A stretch of DNA of 64,000 nucleotides from Nitrosococcus halophilus Nc 4 (GCF_000024725.1 NC_013960.1:2466001-2530000); one strand, 5' to 3'; counted from the stretch's first letter, positions 46,378 through 55,925 are shown. A program made the numbers and translations. The notes: generated by a model from the letters alone, not told the origin.

Positions 46378-47145
46378 ATGAACGTTTTTGTTTTTGATAT
46401 TGAGACCGTTCCGGATGTGGAAGGCGCACGCCGCCTGTATGATTTAGGGGATCTGGATGCGGCTGCTGTGGCCGAAATCATGTTTTCTAAGCGCCGCCAG
46501 GAGACGGGGGGGGATTTTCTGCGTTTACATCTGCACCGCATCGTCGCGATTTCTGTAGCACTCCGCTCCCAGGACAGGTTTAAGGTCTGGTCATTGGGTG
46601 ATTCCTCTTCCCCGGAGGAAGAACTGGTGCAGCGTTTCTTTGATGGCGTTGAAAAATTTGTGCCCACCCTGGTGTCCTGGAATGGGAGCGCTTTTGATCT
46701 CCCTGTGATACATTATCGCGCCCTATTCCATGGCATTCCAGGGCCGCGTTATTGGGAAATTGGTGATGAGGACCAAAGTTTTCGTTGGAATAACTATCTC
46801 AGCCGCTACCATCAGCGTCACTTAGATCTGATGGATGTGCTCTCTGGCTATCAAAGCCGGGCTGCAGCCCCTTTGGATGAAATTGCCACACTACTCGGTT
46901 TTTCCGGTAAGATGGGGATGAGCGGGACGAAGGTGTGGGATTTGTTTCAAAAGGGGGAGCTAGAGGCTATTCGTAACTATTGCGAAACTGATGTCCTGAA
47001 TACTTATCTTATTTTCTTGCGTTTTGAGCTCATACGAGGACGCCTTGATCCAGCTGCCTATCAGCAGGAATGTCAATTGGTACGAGATGTGATCGGGGCT
47101 GAGAGCAAAGCCCATTTCTCGGAATTTTTGCGCCTCTGGAACTAA
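46378..47145 (+). CDS. Predicted PolB-like 3'-5' exonuclease
   Basis: DEDDy-type exonuclease of the small family related to the proofreading domain of family B polymerases. 255 residues. The motifs are FVFDIETVPD (Exo I, Asp and Glu), LVSWNGSAFDLPVIHY (Exo II) and RNYCETDVLNTY (Exo III with Asp and Tyr). No polymerase domain is attached. It follows the DUF1318 gene by 11 nt; its substrate and pathway are not known, and a nucleic-acid repair or RNA-processing role is inferred from the fold. Confidence 0.85.
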   Translation: MNVFVFDIETVPDVEGARRLYDLGDLDAAAVAEIMFSKRRQETGGDFLRLHLHRIVAISVALRSQDRFKVWSLGDSSSPEEELVQRFFDGVEKFVPTLVSWNGSAFDLPVIHYRALFHGIPGPRYWEIGDEDQSFRWNNYLSRYHQRHLDLMDVLSGYQSRAAAPLDEIATLLGFSGKMGMSGTKVWDLFQKGELEAIRNYCETDVLNTYLIFLRFELIRGRLDPAAYQQECQLVRDVIGAESKAHFSEFLRLWN

Positions 47146-47224
47146 ACCTCCTATAAACTGATGGGTGACCGGAAAACGGTTTCATCCCCTAGGTCTCTGG
47201 ATTTTTTCTTTTTCCATCTCTGCA

Positions 47225-48565
47225 ATGGTACAGCATCCTAAACGGAAAAGGCTCTCCCAAGAGCCCCAGATTGGCTCCATCGAGGCTTTGACCCATGAAG
47301 GTCGCGGTGTCGCCCGCATCGATGGTAAGACGGTTTTCATCGATGGGACTCTACCGGGTGAAAAAGTCCTGTTTCATTATGTGCGTCGGCGCAGTAAATT
47401 CGATGAAGGCCGCTTGCTAGAAGTATTGCAGCCGGCACCAACTCGGGTGGAGCCGCGTTGCCGCCACTTTGGAGTCTGTGGTGGTTGTAGCTTGCAACAT
47501 TTGAGTCCCGGAGCCCAGTTGCAGCTCAAGCAAGAGACCTTAACAGAACAATTTCGCCACTTTGGTGGGGTTGAACCCGAGCAGTGGCTAACCCCTTTGA
47601 CGGGAACTGATTGGGGATATCGCCGGAAGGCGCGGCTAGGAGTCAAGTTCGTCAAAAAGAAGGATCGTGTCCTCGTCGGTTTTCGGGAAAAAGGGGGACG
47701 TTTGATTGCAGCGCTTGAGTGTTGTGAGGTGCTGCACCCGTCGGTTGGATTGCTGTTGCCAGAACTCGGGGAACTTATCGCTTCTTTAAGTTGCTATGAT
47801 CGTATTCCCCAGATCGAGGTAGCAGTCGGTGATAATGCCACAGGTTTGGTGTTTCGTCATCTAGTGCCCCTGACTACAGCGGATATGGAGCAGCTAGCGG
47901 ATTTTGGCCGGGCCCATGGTTTGCAGATTTACCTCCAAGGAGGAGGGATAGAGACATTGTGCTTGCTGTGGCCTGAAAGTGCGGAGCTAAGTTACTCCCA
48001 GTTCGAGAATCTGGAAATGGTCTTCCTGCCTACCGATTTTATGCAGGTAAACAGGGAGGTGAATAGCAAAATGGTTCAACAGGTTCTGGCGCTACTGGAG
48101 CTTAAGTCCCATGATCGAGTGTTAGACCTATTCTGTGGAGTGGGTAACTTTACCCTGCCATTGGCAAGTTCAGGGGCTGAGGTGGTGGGGGTAGAGGGCA
48201 GTGCGGGGCTAGTTGCTCGGGCAACGGCTAATGCAAAGCATAATCAGTTGGGAAATGTTAATTTTGAAGTGGCTGATCTCAATGAGCTGGATTGGGTTCG
48301 CCATGCTTGGGCTCAAAATGGTTTTTCTAAAGCAGTGTTAGATCCGCCGCGAAGCGGAGCATTGACCGCAGTCCAGCAAATGTCGGCACTGCAGGTGCAA
48401 CGAATCGTCTATGTTTCCTGTAATCCTGCTACCCTTGCCCGGGATGCGGGGGAATTGGTGAACCGGCAAGGCTATCATTTGCGCTATGCGGGGGTGATGG
48501 ATATGTTCCCTCATACCCCCCATGTGGAAACCATTGCTCTGTTTGAACAGGCAAGGAAGAACTGA
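47225..48565 (+). CDS. rlmD: 23S rRNA (uracil-1939-C5)-methyltransferase RlmD
   Basis: SAM-dependent RNA methyltransferase making m5U1939 in 23S rRNA. 446 residues from ATG 47225 (MVQHPKRKRL); the frame extends to a GTG at 47165 with no support. A TRAM domain (SIEALTHEGRGVARIDGKTV) comes first, then the [4Fe-4S] cysteines CRHFGVCGGC and a later CC, then the methyltransferase domain with LDLFCGVGNFTLPLA, DPPRSG and the catalytic cysteine in YVSCNPATLARD. Confidence 0.93.
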   Translation: MVQHPKRKRLSQEPQIGSIEALTHEGRGVARIDGKTVFIDGTLPGEKVLFHYVRRRSKFDEGRLLEVLQPAPTRVEPRCRHFGVCGGCSLQHLSPGAQLQLKQETLTEQFRHFGGVEPEQWLTPLTGTDWGYRRKARLGVKFVKKKDRVLVGFREKGGRLIAALECCEVLHPSVGLLLPELGELIASLSCYDRIPQIEVAVGDNATGLVFRHLVPLTTADMEQLADFGRAHGLQIYLQGGGIETLCLLWPESAELSYSQFENLEMVFLPTDFMQVNREVNSKMVQQVLALLELKSHDRVLDLFCGVGNFTLPLASSGAEVVGVEGSAGLVARATANAKHNQLGNVNFEVADLNELDWVRHAWAQNGFSKAVLDPPRSGALTAVQQMSALQVQRIVYVSCNPATLARDAGELVNRQGYHLRYAGVMDMFPHTPHVETIALFEQARKN

Positions 48566-48667
48566 GGAATAGGGTATCCTAGGAGGAAGTGACCAGTACA
48601 ATATATAGAGGGGGGCAGAGAGCGGCGTAAATGACTCCTGACTAATATCAGATGAACAGAAATATAG

Positions 48668-48712
48668 CGCAATTCCTCCCTCGACTGAAGTCGTGGGTTT
48701 CCTTGCGGAGGA
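48668..48712 (+). promoter_or_regulatory. ribH leader: IS200/IS605-like end hairpin covering the ribosome binding site
   Basis: A core hairpin CGAC 48682-48685 / GTCG 48690-48693 with loop TGAA is extended by CCC 48678-48680 / GGG 48695-48697. Around it two outer stems compete: CGCAA 48668-48672 with TTGCG 48703-48707, or TCCTCC 48674-48679 with GGAGGA 48707-48712. The second hides the GGAGG ribosome binding site of ribH. The hairpin and its flanks resemble right ends of IS200/IS605 (OrfB) elements; no transposase is present. Confidence 0.45.
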
Positions 48713-48715
48713 TTT

Positions 48716-49213
48716 ATGAGGAATAACATCAAAACCATTACTGGAGATTATGCTACCCGGAATCTACGGGTCGGCATTGCTGCTGCCCGGTTTAATGAAT
48801 TTATCGTCGCCAGTTTGCTGGAGGGAACCGTAGATACCTTACTGCGACATGGAGTGGCCTCCAAGGATATTGAAATCGTTCGGGTTCCGGGAGCATTTGA
48901 GTTGCCGTTGGCAATACAGGCCATGGCTCAGCGAGGTGGATTTGATGCTTTAGTGGCTTTAGGGACGGTCATCCGGGGAGCTACTCCCCATTTTGACTAT
49001 GTCGCGGGGGAGTGCAGCAAGGGGCTGGGATCGGTTTCGCTGCAGCATGGCTTGCCTATCGGTTTTGGTGTGTTAACTGTGGACACCATTGAGCAGGCCA
49101 TCGAGCGGGCAGGTACTAAAGCGGGGAACAAGGGGGTGGAGGCCGCACTTTCTGTGATTGAGATGGTCAATGTATTGCGGCAAATTCATAGCTCGAAGGG
49201 CGAAATGGTGTGA
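48716..49213 (+). CDS. ribH: 6,7-dimethyl-8-ribityllumazine synthase
   Basis: Penultimate enzyme of riboflavin synthesis, forming 60-mer capsids in many bacteria. 165 residues from ATG 48716. Substrate motifs are [29 protein letters not shown], the [19 protein letters not shown] stretch with the catalytic His, and [17 protein letters not shown]. Other rib genes are not upstream; ribH opens a group with nusB, thiL and pgpA. No FMN riboswitch precedes it. GTGA couples it to nusB. Confidence 0.96.
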   Translation: MRNNIKTITGDYATRNLRVGIAAARFNEFIVASLLEGTVDTLLRHGVASKDIEIVRVPGAFELPLAIQAMAQRGGFDALVALGTVIRGATPHFDYVAGECSKGLGSVSLQHGLPIGFGVLTVDTIEQAIERAGTKAGNKGVEAALSVIEMVNVLRQIHSSKGEMV

Positions 49214-49662
49214 GTAATAATCGTTCTAAGGCTCGGGCGGCAGCGCTGCAGGGCCTTTACCAGTGGCAGTTGACGGGACAGGATGTGGACACGATCGATG
49301 TTGGATTCATCTTCCAAGGCACGCGGGGTATTGATCAAGCTTATTTCCAAGAGTTGCTCCAAGGGGTACCCCAACAGCAACAGGCGTTAGATGAGTGTCT
49401 CGGGCCATTTCTGGATCGGCCTATTAACGAAGTGGATCCAGTGGAATGCACTATTTTGAGGATAGGGGCTTTTGAGTTGCTTTTTCGCTCCGATATTCCC
49501 TATCGGGTCGTGTTAAACGAAGCCATTGAACTGGCCAAGCGCTTTGGGGCTGAGCATGGTCATCGTTATGTCAATGGCATTCTTGATAAAGTAGCTCGCA
49601 AAGTTCGTGCTATTGAATTTCAAGCTCAAGCTTCAAGACGGCGGCTGCAAACCCAGCGGTAG
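49210..49662 (+). CDS. nusB: Transcription antitermination factor NusB
   Basis: All-helical RNA-binding protein that joins NusE (uS10) on boxA RNA for rRNA antitermination. 150 residues from GTG 49210 in GTGA overlap with ribH. Typical are [19 protein letters not shown] at the N-terminus and [19 protein letters not shown] near residue 100, ending in a basic tail. Standard ribH-nusB neighbourhood. Confidence 0.96.
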   Translation: MSNNRSKARAAALQGLYQWQLTGQDVDTIDVGFIFQGTRGIDQAYFQELLQGVPQQQQALDECLGPFLDRPINEVDPVECTILRIGAFELLFRSDIPYRVVLNEAIELAKRFGAEHGHRYVNGILDKVARKVRAIEFQAQASRRRLQTQR

Positions 49663-49710
49663 TTTGGGTTGTGTTGTGCGCCTATTTAGATTTTCTGATA
49701 GCCTTAGGCT

Positions 49711-50670
49711 GTGAATGAGTTTGCCCTAATCGAGGAATTCTTTGCCGATTGTACTCGGCAACGGGAAGATGTCATTTTGGCGGTGGGTGACGATTGTGCC
49801 CTGTTGACTGTCCCGCCAGGCTATGAACTTGCGGTTTCTATAGATACTTTAGTGGCCGGGGTGCATTTTGCTGCTGAAGTGGATCCAGCGGCCCTAGGGC
49901 ATAAGGCTCTGGCGGTGGGACTGAGCGATCTGGCGGCTATGGGGGCAGAGCCAGCTTGGGCAACTTTGGCGCTCACTCTCCCAGAAGCCGATAGAGCCTG
50001 GTTGGCCCGGTTTGCCCAGGGGTTAAGCGGGCTTGCTGGAAGCTATGGCGTGCAATTGGTAGGGGGGGATACCACTCGGGGGCCGTTGACGGTCACTTTG
50101 CAGCTACATGGTTTTGTTCCTCAGGGTAAAGCCTTAAGGCGTGATGGGGCGCGCCCAGGGGATAGAGTCTACGTGACCGGGGCTGTGGGCGATTCTGGGC
50201 TTGCTCTTCAGGCACGGTTGGGAGAGCTCCCGTTAACACCGGAAGTTTTGCGCTACGTCGAGCATCGACTGGATTGGCCACAACCCCGGGTCCGTGAGGC
50301 CTTGGCTCTGCGTCCTTTGGCTCGTGCGGCCATTGATATTTCAGATGGTCTCGCAGCGGACCTGGGGCATATCCTGGAACGCAGTGGTGTCGGCGCAGTG
50401 ATTGAAATGGAGTCTTTACCGCTTTCAGAATCTCTTCAGTCCTCTCTTGAGCCCACCCAAGCTTGGAACTTAGCCCTTGCGGCAGGCGATGACTACGAGC
50501 TGTGTGTCACCGCACCTGCCGAATCCCATGGCCCAATCCAAGCAGTATTGTCGGCCCTAGGTTGTCCTTGTACCCTGATTGGGACAATTGAGGAGGAGCT
50601 AGGCTTACGCTGCCGCCTCCAGGATGGCACTCCATTTATTCCCAAACATCAAGGGTATTGTCACTTTTGA
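49711..50670 (+). CDS. thiL: Thiamine-monophosphate kinase
   Basis: Phosphorylates thiamine phosphate to thiamine diphosphate. 319 residues from GTG 49711. PurM-like ATP/metal motifs are AVGDDCALLTVPPG, SIDTLVAGVHFAAEVDP, GLSDLAAMGAEPAW, GGDTTRGPLTV and IDISDGLAADLGHIL. It follows nusB by 48 nt and precedes pgpA by two bases, the order also found in E. coli. Confidence 0.96.
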   Translation: MNEFALIEEFFADCTRQREDVILAVGDDCALLTVPPGYELAVSIDTLVAGVHFAAEVDPAALGHKALAVGLSDLAAMGAEPAWATLALTLPEADRAWLARFAQGLSGLAGSYGVQLVGGDTTRGPLTVTLQLHGFVPQGKALRRDGARPGDRVYVTGAVGDSGLALQARLGELPLTPEVLRYVEHRLDWPQPRVREALALRPLARAAIDISDGLAADLGHILERSGVGAVIEMESLPLSESLQSSLEPTQAWNLALAAGDDYELCVTAPAESHGPIQAVLSALGCPCTLIGTIEEELGLRCRLQDGTPFIPKHQGYCHF

Positions 50671-50672
50671 TT

Positions 50673-51164
50673 ATGGCTCAAAATATTTCAAAAATTGACT
50701 TACGTCACTTATTGGCCAATCCTGTCCATTTTCTTGCTTTTGGCTTTGGTTTTGGCCTTTCCCCTATCGCTCCTGGCACTCTAGGGACTTTACCGGCGTT
50801 ACCTCTTTATTGGTGGATTCAAGATTGGCCCCTGATGGAGTATCTGTTGTTGGTGTTGGCCTTGTTTCTGGTGGGTGTTTGGGTCTGCCAAGTGACGGCA
50901 AGGGATTTGGAGATTAAAGACCCCTCAGGTGTTGTTTGGGATGAATTCGTGGGTTTCTTGGTAACCATGACGGCAGCACCTAGCGGCTGGGGGTGGATAC
51001 TCGGGGGGTTTATCCTTTTTCGTTTGTTTGACATTTGGAAGCCTTGGCCGATTCGGGTGCTTGACCGTCGACTTTCAGGGGGCTTAGGGATCATGTTGGA
51101 TGACGTAGTAGCGGGCATTTTTGCCGCCCTGGTGCTGGCGGGTTTCAAGGCATGGATGGGCTAA
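50673..51164 (+). CDS. pgpA: Phosphatidylglycerophosphatase A
   Basis: Membrane enzyme removing phosphate from phosphatidylglycerophosphate to give phosphatidylglycerol. 163 residues from ATG 50673; a TTG five codons upstream lies inside thiL. Conserved residues are in GFGFGLSPIAPGTLGTLPAL, VWDEFVGFLVTM, FRLFDIWKPWPI and IMLDDVVAGI. Three to four membrane segments. It converges with glnD across 131 nt. Confidence 0.95.
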   Translation: MAQNISKIDLRHLLANPVHFLAFGFGFGLSPIAPGTLGTLPALPLYWWIQDWPLMEYLLLVLALFLVGVWVCQVTARDLEIKDPSGVVWDEFVGFLVTMTAAPSGWGWILGGFILFRLFDIWKPWPIRVLDRRLSGGLGIMLDDVVAGIFAALVLAGFKAWMG

Positions 51165-51223
51165 CCTCCCTGCTGTGCTGAACCCATTGATGGCATTCCC
51201 CATTTAAATTAGACCCAAATCCA

Positions 51224-51245
51224 ATGGAATTCCATCTAAATGGAA
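51224..51245. repeat. Palindrome and overlapping hairpin between pgpA and glnD
   Basis: ATGGAATTCCAT at 51224-51235 is a perfect 12-bp palindrome; its right half TTCCAT at 51230-51235 also pairs with ATGGAA at 51240-51245 around CTAA. It lies between two convergent genes. No T run follows on either strand, so a terminator role is possible but weak. Confidence 0.4.
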
Positions 51246-51295
51246 ACCGCTTATGGCCCCCTTCTTTCCCGTCTTGGTGTTGTGACCATTTGAGG

Positions 51296-53983
51296 CTAGC
51301 GCTCTAGATAGGTGTGTATGGTGTTCTCTAGCTGTTGTTGCTGTTGCGGGGTTAAAGGTTGATCTTCCTGGTTGCAAATAAAAAAGACATCAACGACTTG
51401 GGTTCCTAAGGTAGTGATTTTGGCGTTCACCAGTTGCACCTGGCAGTTAGCTAGGGCTTGGCTAATCCGGGAAAGTAGCCCAGGCCAATTATTGGTGGTC
51501 AACTCCATTACGGTGCAGCAATTACGGCAATCCTCGGTAAAAGTTATTCTGGTGGGAAATTTAAATACCTTTAATCTTCGCGGTATAAATCTAGAGCGGT
51601 GGGAAGGCACCTGATCAGGTTCGGTTAGCCGGCGGGTAAGGGTCTCTTGGATTTCCCGTAAGCGAAATTCCAGATCGATTTTGGTACTAGCGGCGGTTGC
51701 CTCGCGGACAATAAAGCTTTCCAAGACGAAGCCATGACAGGTGGTAATGATCCGGGCATCCAAAACATCCAGGTCCAGTTGGGCCATAGTTCCCGTAGTG
51801 ACAGTAAAGGTAAGCGCATGGGCTCTGGCGTAGATAAATACTTCCATGGTATCAGCCGTATCAGCCTCCCGATTATGGGGGCGCACTAAAACTCGCGGTG
51901 CCCCGTTGGAGGGTTCTGCCTGGTCGAGAGCCTCAATGTGCCAGCAGATCTCATTGGGCGTATGTCGCAGAAAATAGTCTGCATCAATCTGTTTCCAGAG
52001 GGCATCAAGCTTTTGTTCAGTCCAACCGTTTTTTAATAATGCTTGCCGTGCCTCGTCTTGAACATCGCGGATCCGTTCGGCTTTATCGATGGGGTGTTCC
52101 AACCCCCGCCGCAATGCTTGGTGAGTGGCCGTGTAAAGTTTGCTCAGAAGGGCGTCTTTCCAGCTATTCCAAAGGTTGGGGTTGGTCGCCCGGATATCCG
52201 CCACCGTCAATAAATAAAGGTAGTTCAAGTGCATCTCATCGCTGACTTTAATAGCGAATTCGCGTACCACTTCCGGATCGTTAATATCCTGCCGTTGAGC
52301 TGTCATGGACATTAGCAGGTGATGACTCACTAGCCAGGCGACGAAGCGGGAATCGTAGTGGCTGAGGCCGTGGTGGAGGCAAAATTCTAAGGCATCCTTG
52401 GCTCCAAGCTCACTGTGATCGCCGCCACGCCCCTTGGCAATGTCATGGAAGAGACCGGCTAAATAGAGCAGTTTAGGTTTAGAAATCCGTTGAAATACTT
52501 CTGAACACAAGGGAAATTCATGGGCATATTGGGGGAGGGCAAAGCGTCGCAGATTACGGATGAGGAACAACGTGTGCTCATCAACCGTATATGCATGAAA
52601 CATGTCATATTGCATTTGCCCAACAATTTTACCGAAGGCAGGAAGATAGGCTCCGAGCACGCCATATTTGTTCATGCGCCGGAGCTCGTGAGTGATGCCC
52701 CGGGGTTGGCGAATAATCTCCATAAACAGGTTGCGGTTAGACGAATCCGCCCGAAAGTTATCGTCAATCAGATAGCAATGTTCTCGGATAAGGCGGACGG
52801 TGGAAGCCCGTACCCCTTTTAATTCAGGGTGTCGTTGGAGCAAGAGGAAAACTTCCAGCAGAGCAGAAGGAGTGTGTTTGAATACTTGGGGGTCAGTGAC
52901 CTCTAGAAATTTATTGCGAATCTGAAAGCGTTTATTAATAGGGCGAATATCCACTTTCTCATTCACCAACAGAATCTCTTCCTCGAACAACTGCAACAGC
53001 ATTTCGTTGAGACGCCCTATGTTCCCAGCGGTTCGGTAATAATCTTTCATGAGCTGCTCGACTGCCAAGTGTGGGCCTTGAGCGCGGTAACCAAGTTGTT
53101 TGGCAAGCGCGATTTGATAGTCGAATAAGAGGCGATCTTCCTTGCGCCCCGTCAAAGTGTGCAGACCATAGCGAAGTTGCCAAAAAAAGTCTTGGCTTTC
53201 TAACAGTTCTTTTCGCTCTAAGGGGGTCAAAAACCCATGTTGGAGAAGGCTATCAAAGGACCACGTATTGAAATAGCGCTTCGATACCCACTGGATCATC
53301 TGAATATCGCGCAGCCCACCAGGACCTTCCTTGATATTGGGCTCAAGGTTATAGGCGGTATCATGATATCTATGGTGGCGCGTGGCCTGTTCGGCCCGCT
53401 TGGCGAGAAAAAACTGGCGGCTGCCCCACATTTGCTCTGGAGCGATAGCCACCTGCAAGCGCTTGAATAGGTGTTCGGGTCCAAAGAGCAAGCGAGCTTC
53501 CATCAAGCTAGTAATAAATACAAGATCCTTGCGAGCGGCTTCCTGGCACTCCTCCACCGTGCGCACGCTATGCCCCACTTCCAAGCCGATATCCCATAAT
53601 AAAGAAATAAAGTGGCCGATGGCCTCTTGTAAAACAGAGTCGGTTTCGTCCGCCAGTAGCAGGAGGATATCAATGTCGGAATAGGGGTGCAGCGTACCTC
53701 TTCCATAACCTCCGACAGCAATTAAAGCGACCTGCTCAGCGCATTTTTTGGTATGAAGTCGGCAAGCCTGGATGAGAATTTGATCCACCAGCCAAGCATG
53801 GAGCGGGAGTAGCTCAGTGGCGGGAATCCCCACCAGAAAGCGTTGTTTAAGCGTTTCGATGCCGTCTTTAAGGAAAGAACGGAGTAGGGGTAAGGGATTC
53901 TCGCTGGTATCAACCCAATCAGCAAAAGCGCCGGGATCGAATAAGGCGTCAGGTTGGCTGCAATTTCCCGTGAGATTTGGCAC
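51296..53983 (-). CDS. glnD: Bifunctional uridylyltransferase/uridylyl-removing enzyme GlnD
   Basis: Primary nitrogen sensor: it uridylylates PII proteins when glutamine is low and removes UMP when it is high. 895 residues, near E. coli (890), from a GTG start at 53983. Domains in order: nucleotidyltransferase with GGYGRGTLHPYSDIDILLL near residue 92, the HD domain with LAGLFHDIAKGRGGDHSELG at about 500, and two C-terminal ACT domains (ITTCHGFVLESFIV region and ELTTNNWPGLLSRISQALAN). It lies 23 nt behind map on the same strand. No PII gene is in the window. Confidence 0.96.
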   Translation of the reverse strand: MPNLTGNCSQPDALFDPGAFADWVDTSENPLPLLRSFLKDGIETLKQRFLVGIPATELLPLHAWLVDQILIQACRLHTKKCAEQVALIAVGGYGRGTLHPYSDIDILLLLADETDSVLQEAIGHFISLLWDIGLEVGHSVRTVEECQEAARKDLVFITSLMEARLLFGPEHLFKRLQVAIAPEQMWGSRQFFLAKRAEQATRHHRYHDTAYNLEPNIKEGPGGLRDIQMIQWVSKRYFNTWSFDSLLQHGFLTPLERKELLESQDFFWQLRYGLHTLTGRKEDRLLFDYQIALAKQLGYRAQGPHLAVEQLMKDYYRTAGNIGRLNEMLLQLFEEEILLVNEKVDIRPINKRFQIRNKFLEVTDPQVFKHTPSALLEVFLLLQRHPELKGVRASTVRLIREHCYLIDDNFRADSSNRNLFMEIIRQPRGITHELRRMNKYGVLGAYLPAFGKIVGQMQYDMFHAYTVDEHTLFLIRNLRRFALPQYAHEFPLCSEVFQRISKPKLLYLAGLFHDIAKGRGGDHSELGAKDALEFCLHHGLSHYDSRFVAWLVSHHLLMSMTAQRQDINDPEVVREFAIKVSDEMHLNYLYLLTVADIRATNPNLWNSWKDALLSKLYTATHQALRRGLEHPIDKAERIRDVQDEARQALLKNGWTEQKLDALWKQIDADYFLRHTPNEICWHIEALDQAEPSNGAPRVLVRPHNREADTADTMEVFIYARAHALTFTVTTGTMAQLDLDVLDARIITTCHGFVLESFIVREATAASTKIDLEFRLREIQETLTRRLTEPDQVPSHRSRFIPRRLKVFKFPTRITFTEDCRNCCTVMELTTNNWPGLLSRISQALANCQVQLVNAKITTLGTQVVDVFFICNQEDQPLTPQQQQQLENTIHTYLER

Positions 53984-54006
53984 GCTGAGGAATCGAGTTG
54001 GCTGGC

Positions 54007-54774
54007 CTAGAGGTTATCTCCAGGTCTGACCGTAAGCACCTCGAAACCATCATCGGTGACCAATATCGTATGTTCCCATTGGGCTGAGGGGCTGTGATCT
54101 TTAGTGACGACTGTCCACTTATCCGGTAGGAGTTTTACATGGCGTTTACCCGCATTGACCATCGGTTCAATGGTAAAGGTCATGCCAGGTTCCAACCTAA
54201 GCTTGGTGCCAGGGGTACCATAGTGGAGTACTTGAGGATCTTCATGGAAAGCACGGCCAATACCATGCCCGCAAAATTCCCGCACAATAGAGAAATTATT
54301 AGCCTCGGCATGGGCTTGGATGGCATGACCAATATCTCCTAAATGGATGCCCGGCTTTACCATCTCGATGCCAATGCACATACATTCATAACTGACTTGG
54401 GATACTCGCTTGCCAATGATGCTAGGTTCCCCGACGAAGAACATTTTGCTGGTATCACCATGGTAGCCGTCCTTGATCACAGTGATATCGATATTAACGA
54501 TATCCCCTTTTTTTAGCCGCTTTTTGTTGGGAATGCCATGGCAGACGACGTGGTTGACTGAAGTACAAATGGATTTTGGAAAGCCATGATAGTTGAGAGG
54601 AGCGGGAATAGCTTTTTGTACGTTAACAATATAATCATGGCAGAGGGCATCCAACTCCTCGGTGGTGACTCCAGGTTTCACGTGAGGGTGGATCATATGG
54701 AGGACATCGGCGGCAAGACGGCCGGCGACCCGCATTTTTTCAATTTCCTCTGAAGTTTTGATAGTGACTGGCAT
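54007..54774 (-). CDS. map: Methionine aminopeptidase, type I
   Basis: Removes the initiator methionine from new proteins. 255 residues from ATG 54774, the type Ia form without extension. Metal ligands are the Asp residues in VNIDITVIKDGYHGDTSKMF, His in EFCGHGIGRAFHEDP, and Glu in FTIEPMVNAGK and WEHTILVTDDG; the substrate His is in NHVVCHGIPNKK. It is divergent from rpsB, as in E. coli. Confidence 0.97.
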   Translation of the reverse strand: MPVTIKTSEEIEKMRVAGRLAADVLHMIHPHVKPGVTTEELDALCHDYIVNVQKAIPAPLNYHGFPKSICTSVNHVVCHGIPNKKRLKKGDIVNIDITVIKDGYHGDTSKMFFVGEPSIIGKRVSQVSYECMCIGIEMVKPGIHLGDIGHAIQAHAEANNFSIVREFCGHGIGRAFHEDPQVLHYGTPGTKLRLEPGMTFTIEPMVNAGKRHVKLLPDKWTVVTKDHSPSAQWEHTILVTDDGFEVLTVRPGDNL

Positions 54775-54854
54775 AGGGTTTTAATGCTATGTAATTTTTA
54801 AGAAAATTTAGTTTCCTAGACTTTAGACAGAGGCCAAAGGATAGGGTTCTGCCA

Positions 54855-54884
54855 TTGTCCCAGTAGGGTACTTTATGGTATAAA
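54855..54884 (+). promoter_or_regulatory. Promoter of rpsB-tsf with extended -10
   Basis: TTGTCC at 54855-54860 and TATAAA at 54879-54884 are separated by 18 bp, and TGG stands directly before the -10 as in an extended -10 element. Gammaproteobacterial rpsB promoters are known for a conserved extended -10 ending GGTATAAA, which this matches. Transcription would begin near 54891. Confidence 0.7.
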
Positions 54885-54914
54885 TCCGGCGCTTTTAAAG
54901 CAAATGAAATCACA

Positions 54915-54972
54915 CGCATATCGGCACATGTATCGGGGTGCCTCGGGTTTAGGTCGATATATGGGATATGCG
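54915..54972 (+). promoter_or_regulatory. Structured 5' leader of rpsB
   Basis: CGCATATC at 54915-54922 pairs perfectly with GATATGCG at 54965-54972, and inside it GGCAC at 54923-54927 pairs with GTGCC at 54938-54942. In E. coli uS2 represses rpsB-tsf through a conserved leader in the same place; autoregulation here is inferred from position and fold. Confidence 0.5.
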
Positions 54973-55006
54973 GAGGAATAACCCCAACACAATTGAGGTA
55001 AATGCC

Positions 55007-55816
55007 ATGGCGAATGTGACGATGCGCCAAATGCTAGAGGCCGGGGTCCATTTTGGTCACCAGGCCCGTTATTGGAATCCGAAGATGGCACCCTATATCT
55101 TCGGTAAACGCAATAACATCCACATTATCAACTTAGAAGAAACTCTGCCATTATATAACGAAGCGACCAACTTTCTTGGCCGATTAGCCGCAAATAAGGG
55201 TACGGTTTTATTTGTGGGCACCAAGCGGGCGGCTCAGGAGGCCATTCATGAGGAAGCGGAGCGTTGCGGCATGCCTTACGTTAACCGCCGCTGGTTGGGA
55301 GGTATGCTAACCAATTTTCAGACGGTGCGACGGTCTATCAAACGTCTCCATGATTTAGAGGCCATGATCCAGGACGGTAGCTTGGAACGTCTCAAAAAGC
55401 GAGAGGCGTTAACAGTGCGACGAGAGCGGGACAAGCTTGAGAATAGCCTCGGTGGCATTAAAAATATGACGCATCTTCCTGATGCGTTATTTATTATTGA
55501 TGTAGAGCATGAGCGAATTGCGGTGGATGAGGCAGCTAAGCTCGGTATTCCGGTAGTCGCGGTAGTCGATACCAACAGTAGCCCAAAGAAGGTGGACTAC
55601 ATCATCCCTGGTAATGATGATTCAATCCGTGCTCTCCGTCTCTATGCTCGTGGTATTGCGGATGCGATTGTTGAGGCACGGGCCACCGCTGCCGCGACGA
55701 GTGCCAGTAAAGCCGGCAAAGATGAGTTTGTGGAGATGGAAGAGGCCAGCGAGGGAGGAACAGCCCCAGAATCACTGGGGGGGGAAGCGGCCACAGCAGA
55801 CACTGGTAGTAGTTAG
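55007..55816 (+). CDS. rpsB: 30S ribosomal protein uS2
   Basis: uS2 binds the hinge between 30S head and body together with bS1. 269 residues, longer than E. coli (241) through an Ala/Glu-rich C-terminal tail. ATG 55007 ([20 protein letters not shown]) follows GAGG at 54994-54997; the frame is open upstream but without support. [20 protein letters not shown] and [20 protein letters not shown] are family signatures. First gene of a long run through dxr and rseP. Confidence 0.97.
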   Translation: MANVTMRQMLEAGVHFGHQARYWNPKMAPYIFGKRNNIHIINLEETLPLYNEATNFLGRLAANKGTVLFVGTKRAAQEAIHEEAERCGMPYVNRRWLGGMLTNFQTVRRSIKRLHDLEAMIQDGSLERLKKREALTVRRERDKLENSLGGIKNMTHLPDALFIIDVEHERIAVDEAAKLGIPVVAVVDTNSSPKKVDYIIPGNDDSIRALRLYARGIADAIVEARATAAATSASKAGKDEFVEMEEASEGGTAPESLGGEAATADTGSS

Positions 55817-55925
55817 TCACAAATAATTTAGAGTTAAGTTGGTTTGATAAGAAGGGGGCAAGGCCCTGGCTTTATAGTTGTCCTTGCGTCCGATTCAGCC
55901 CCGATTACCGCAGAGGAATGGAATA

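Noticed and set aside
48566-48715. Possible FMN riboswitch upstream of ribH
   Set aside because: The conserved RFN core segments are absent; the structure seen is a simple hairpin with competing outer stems.
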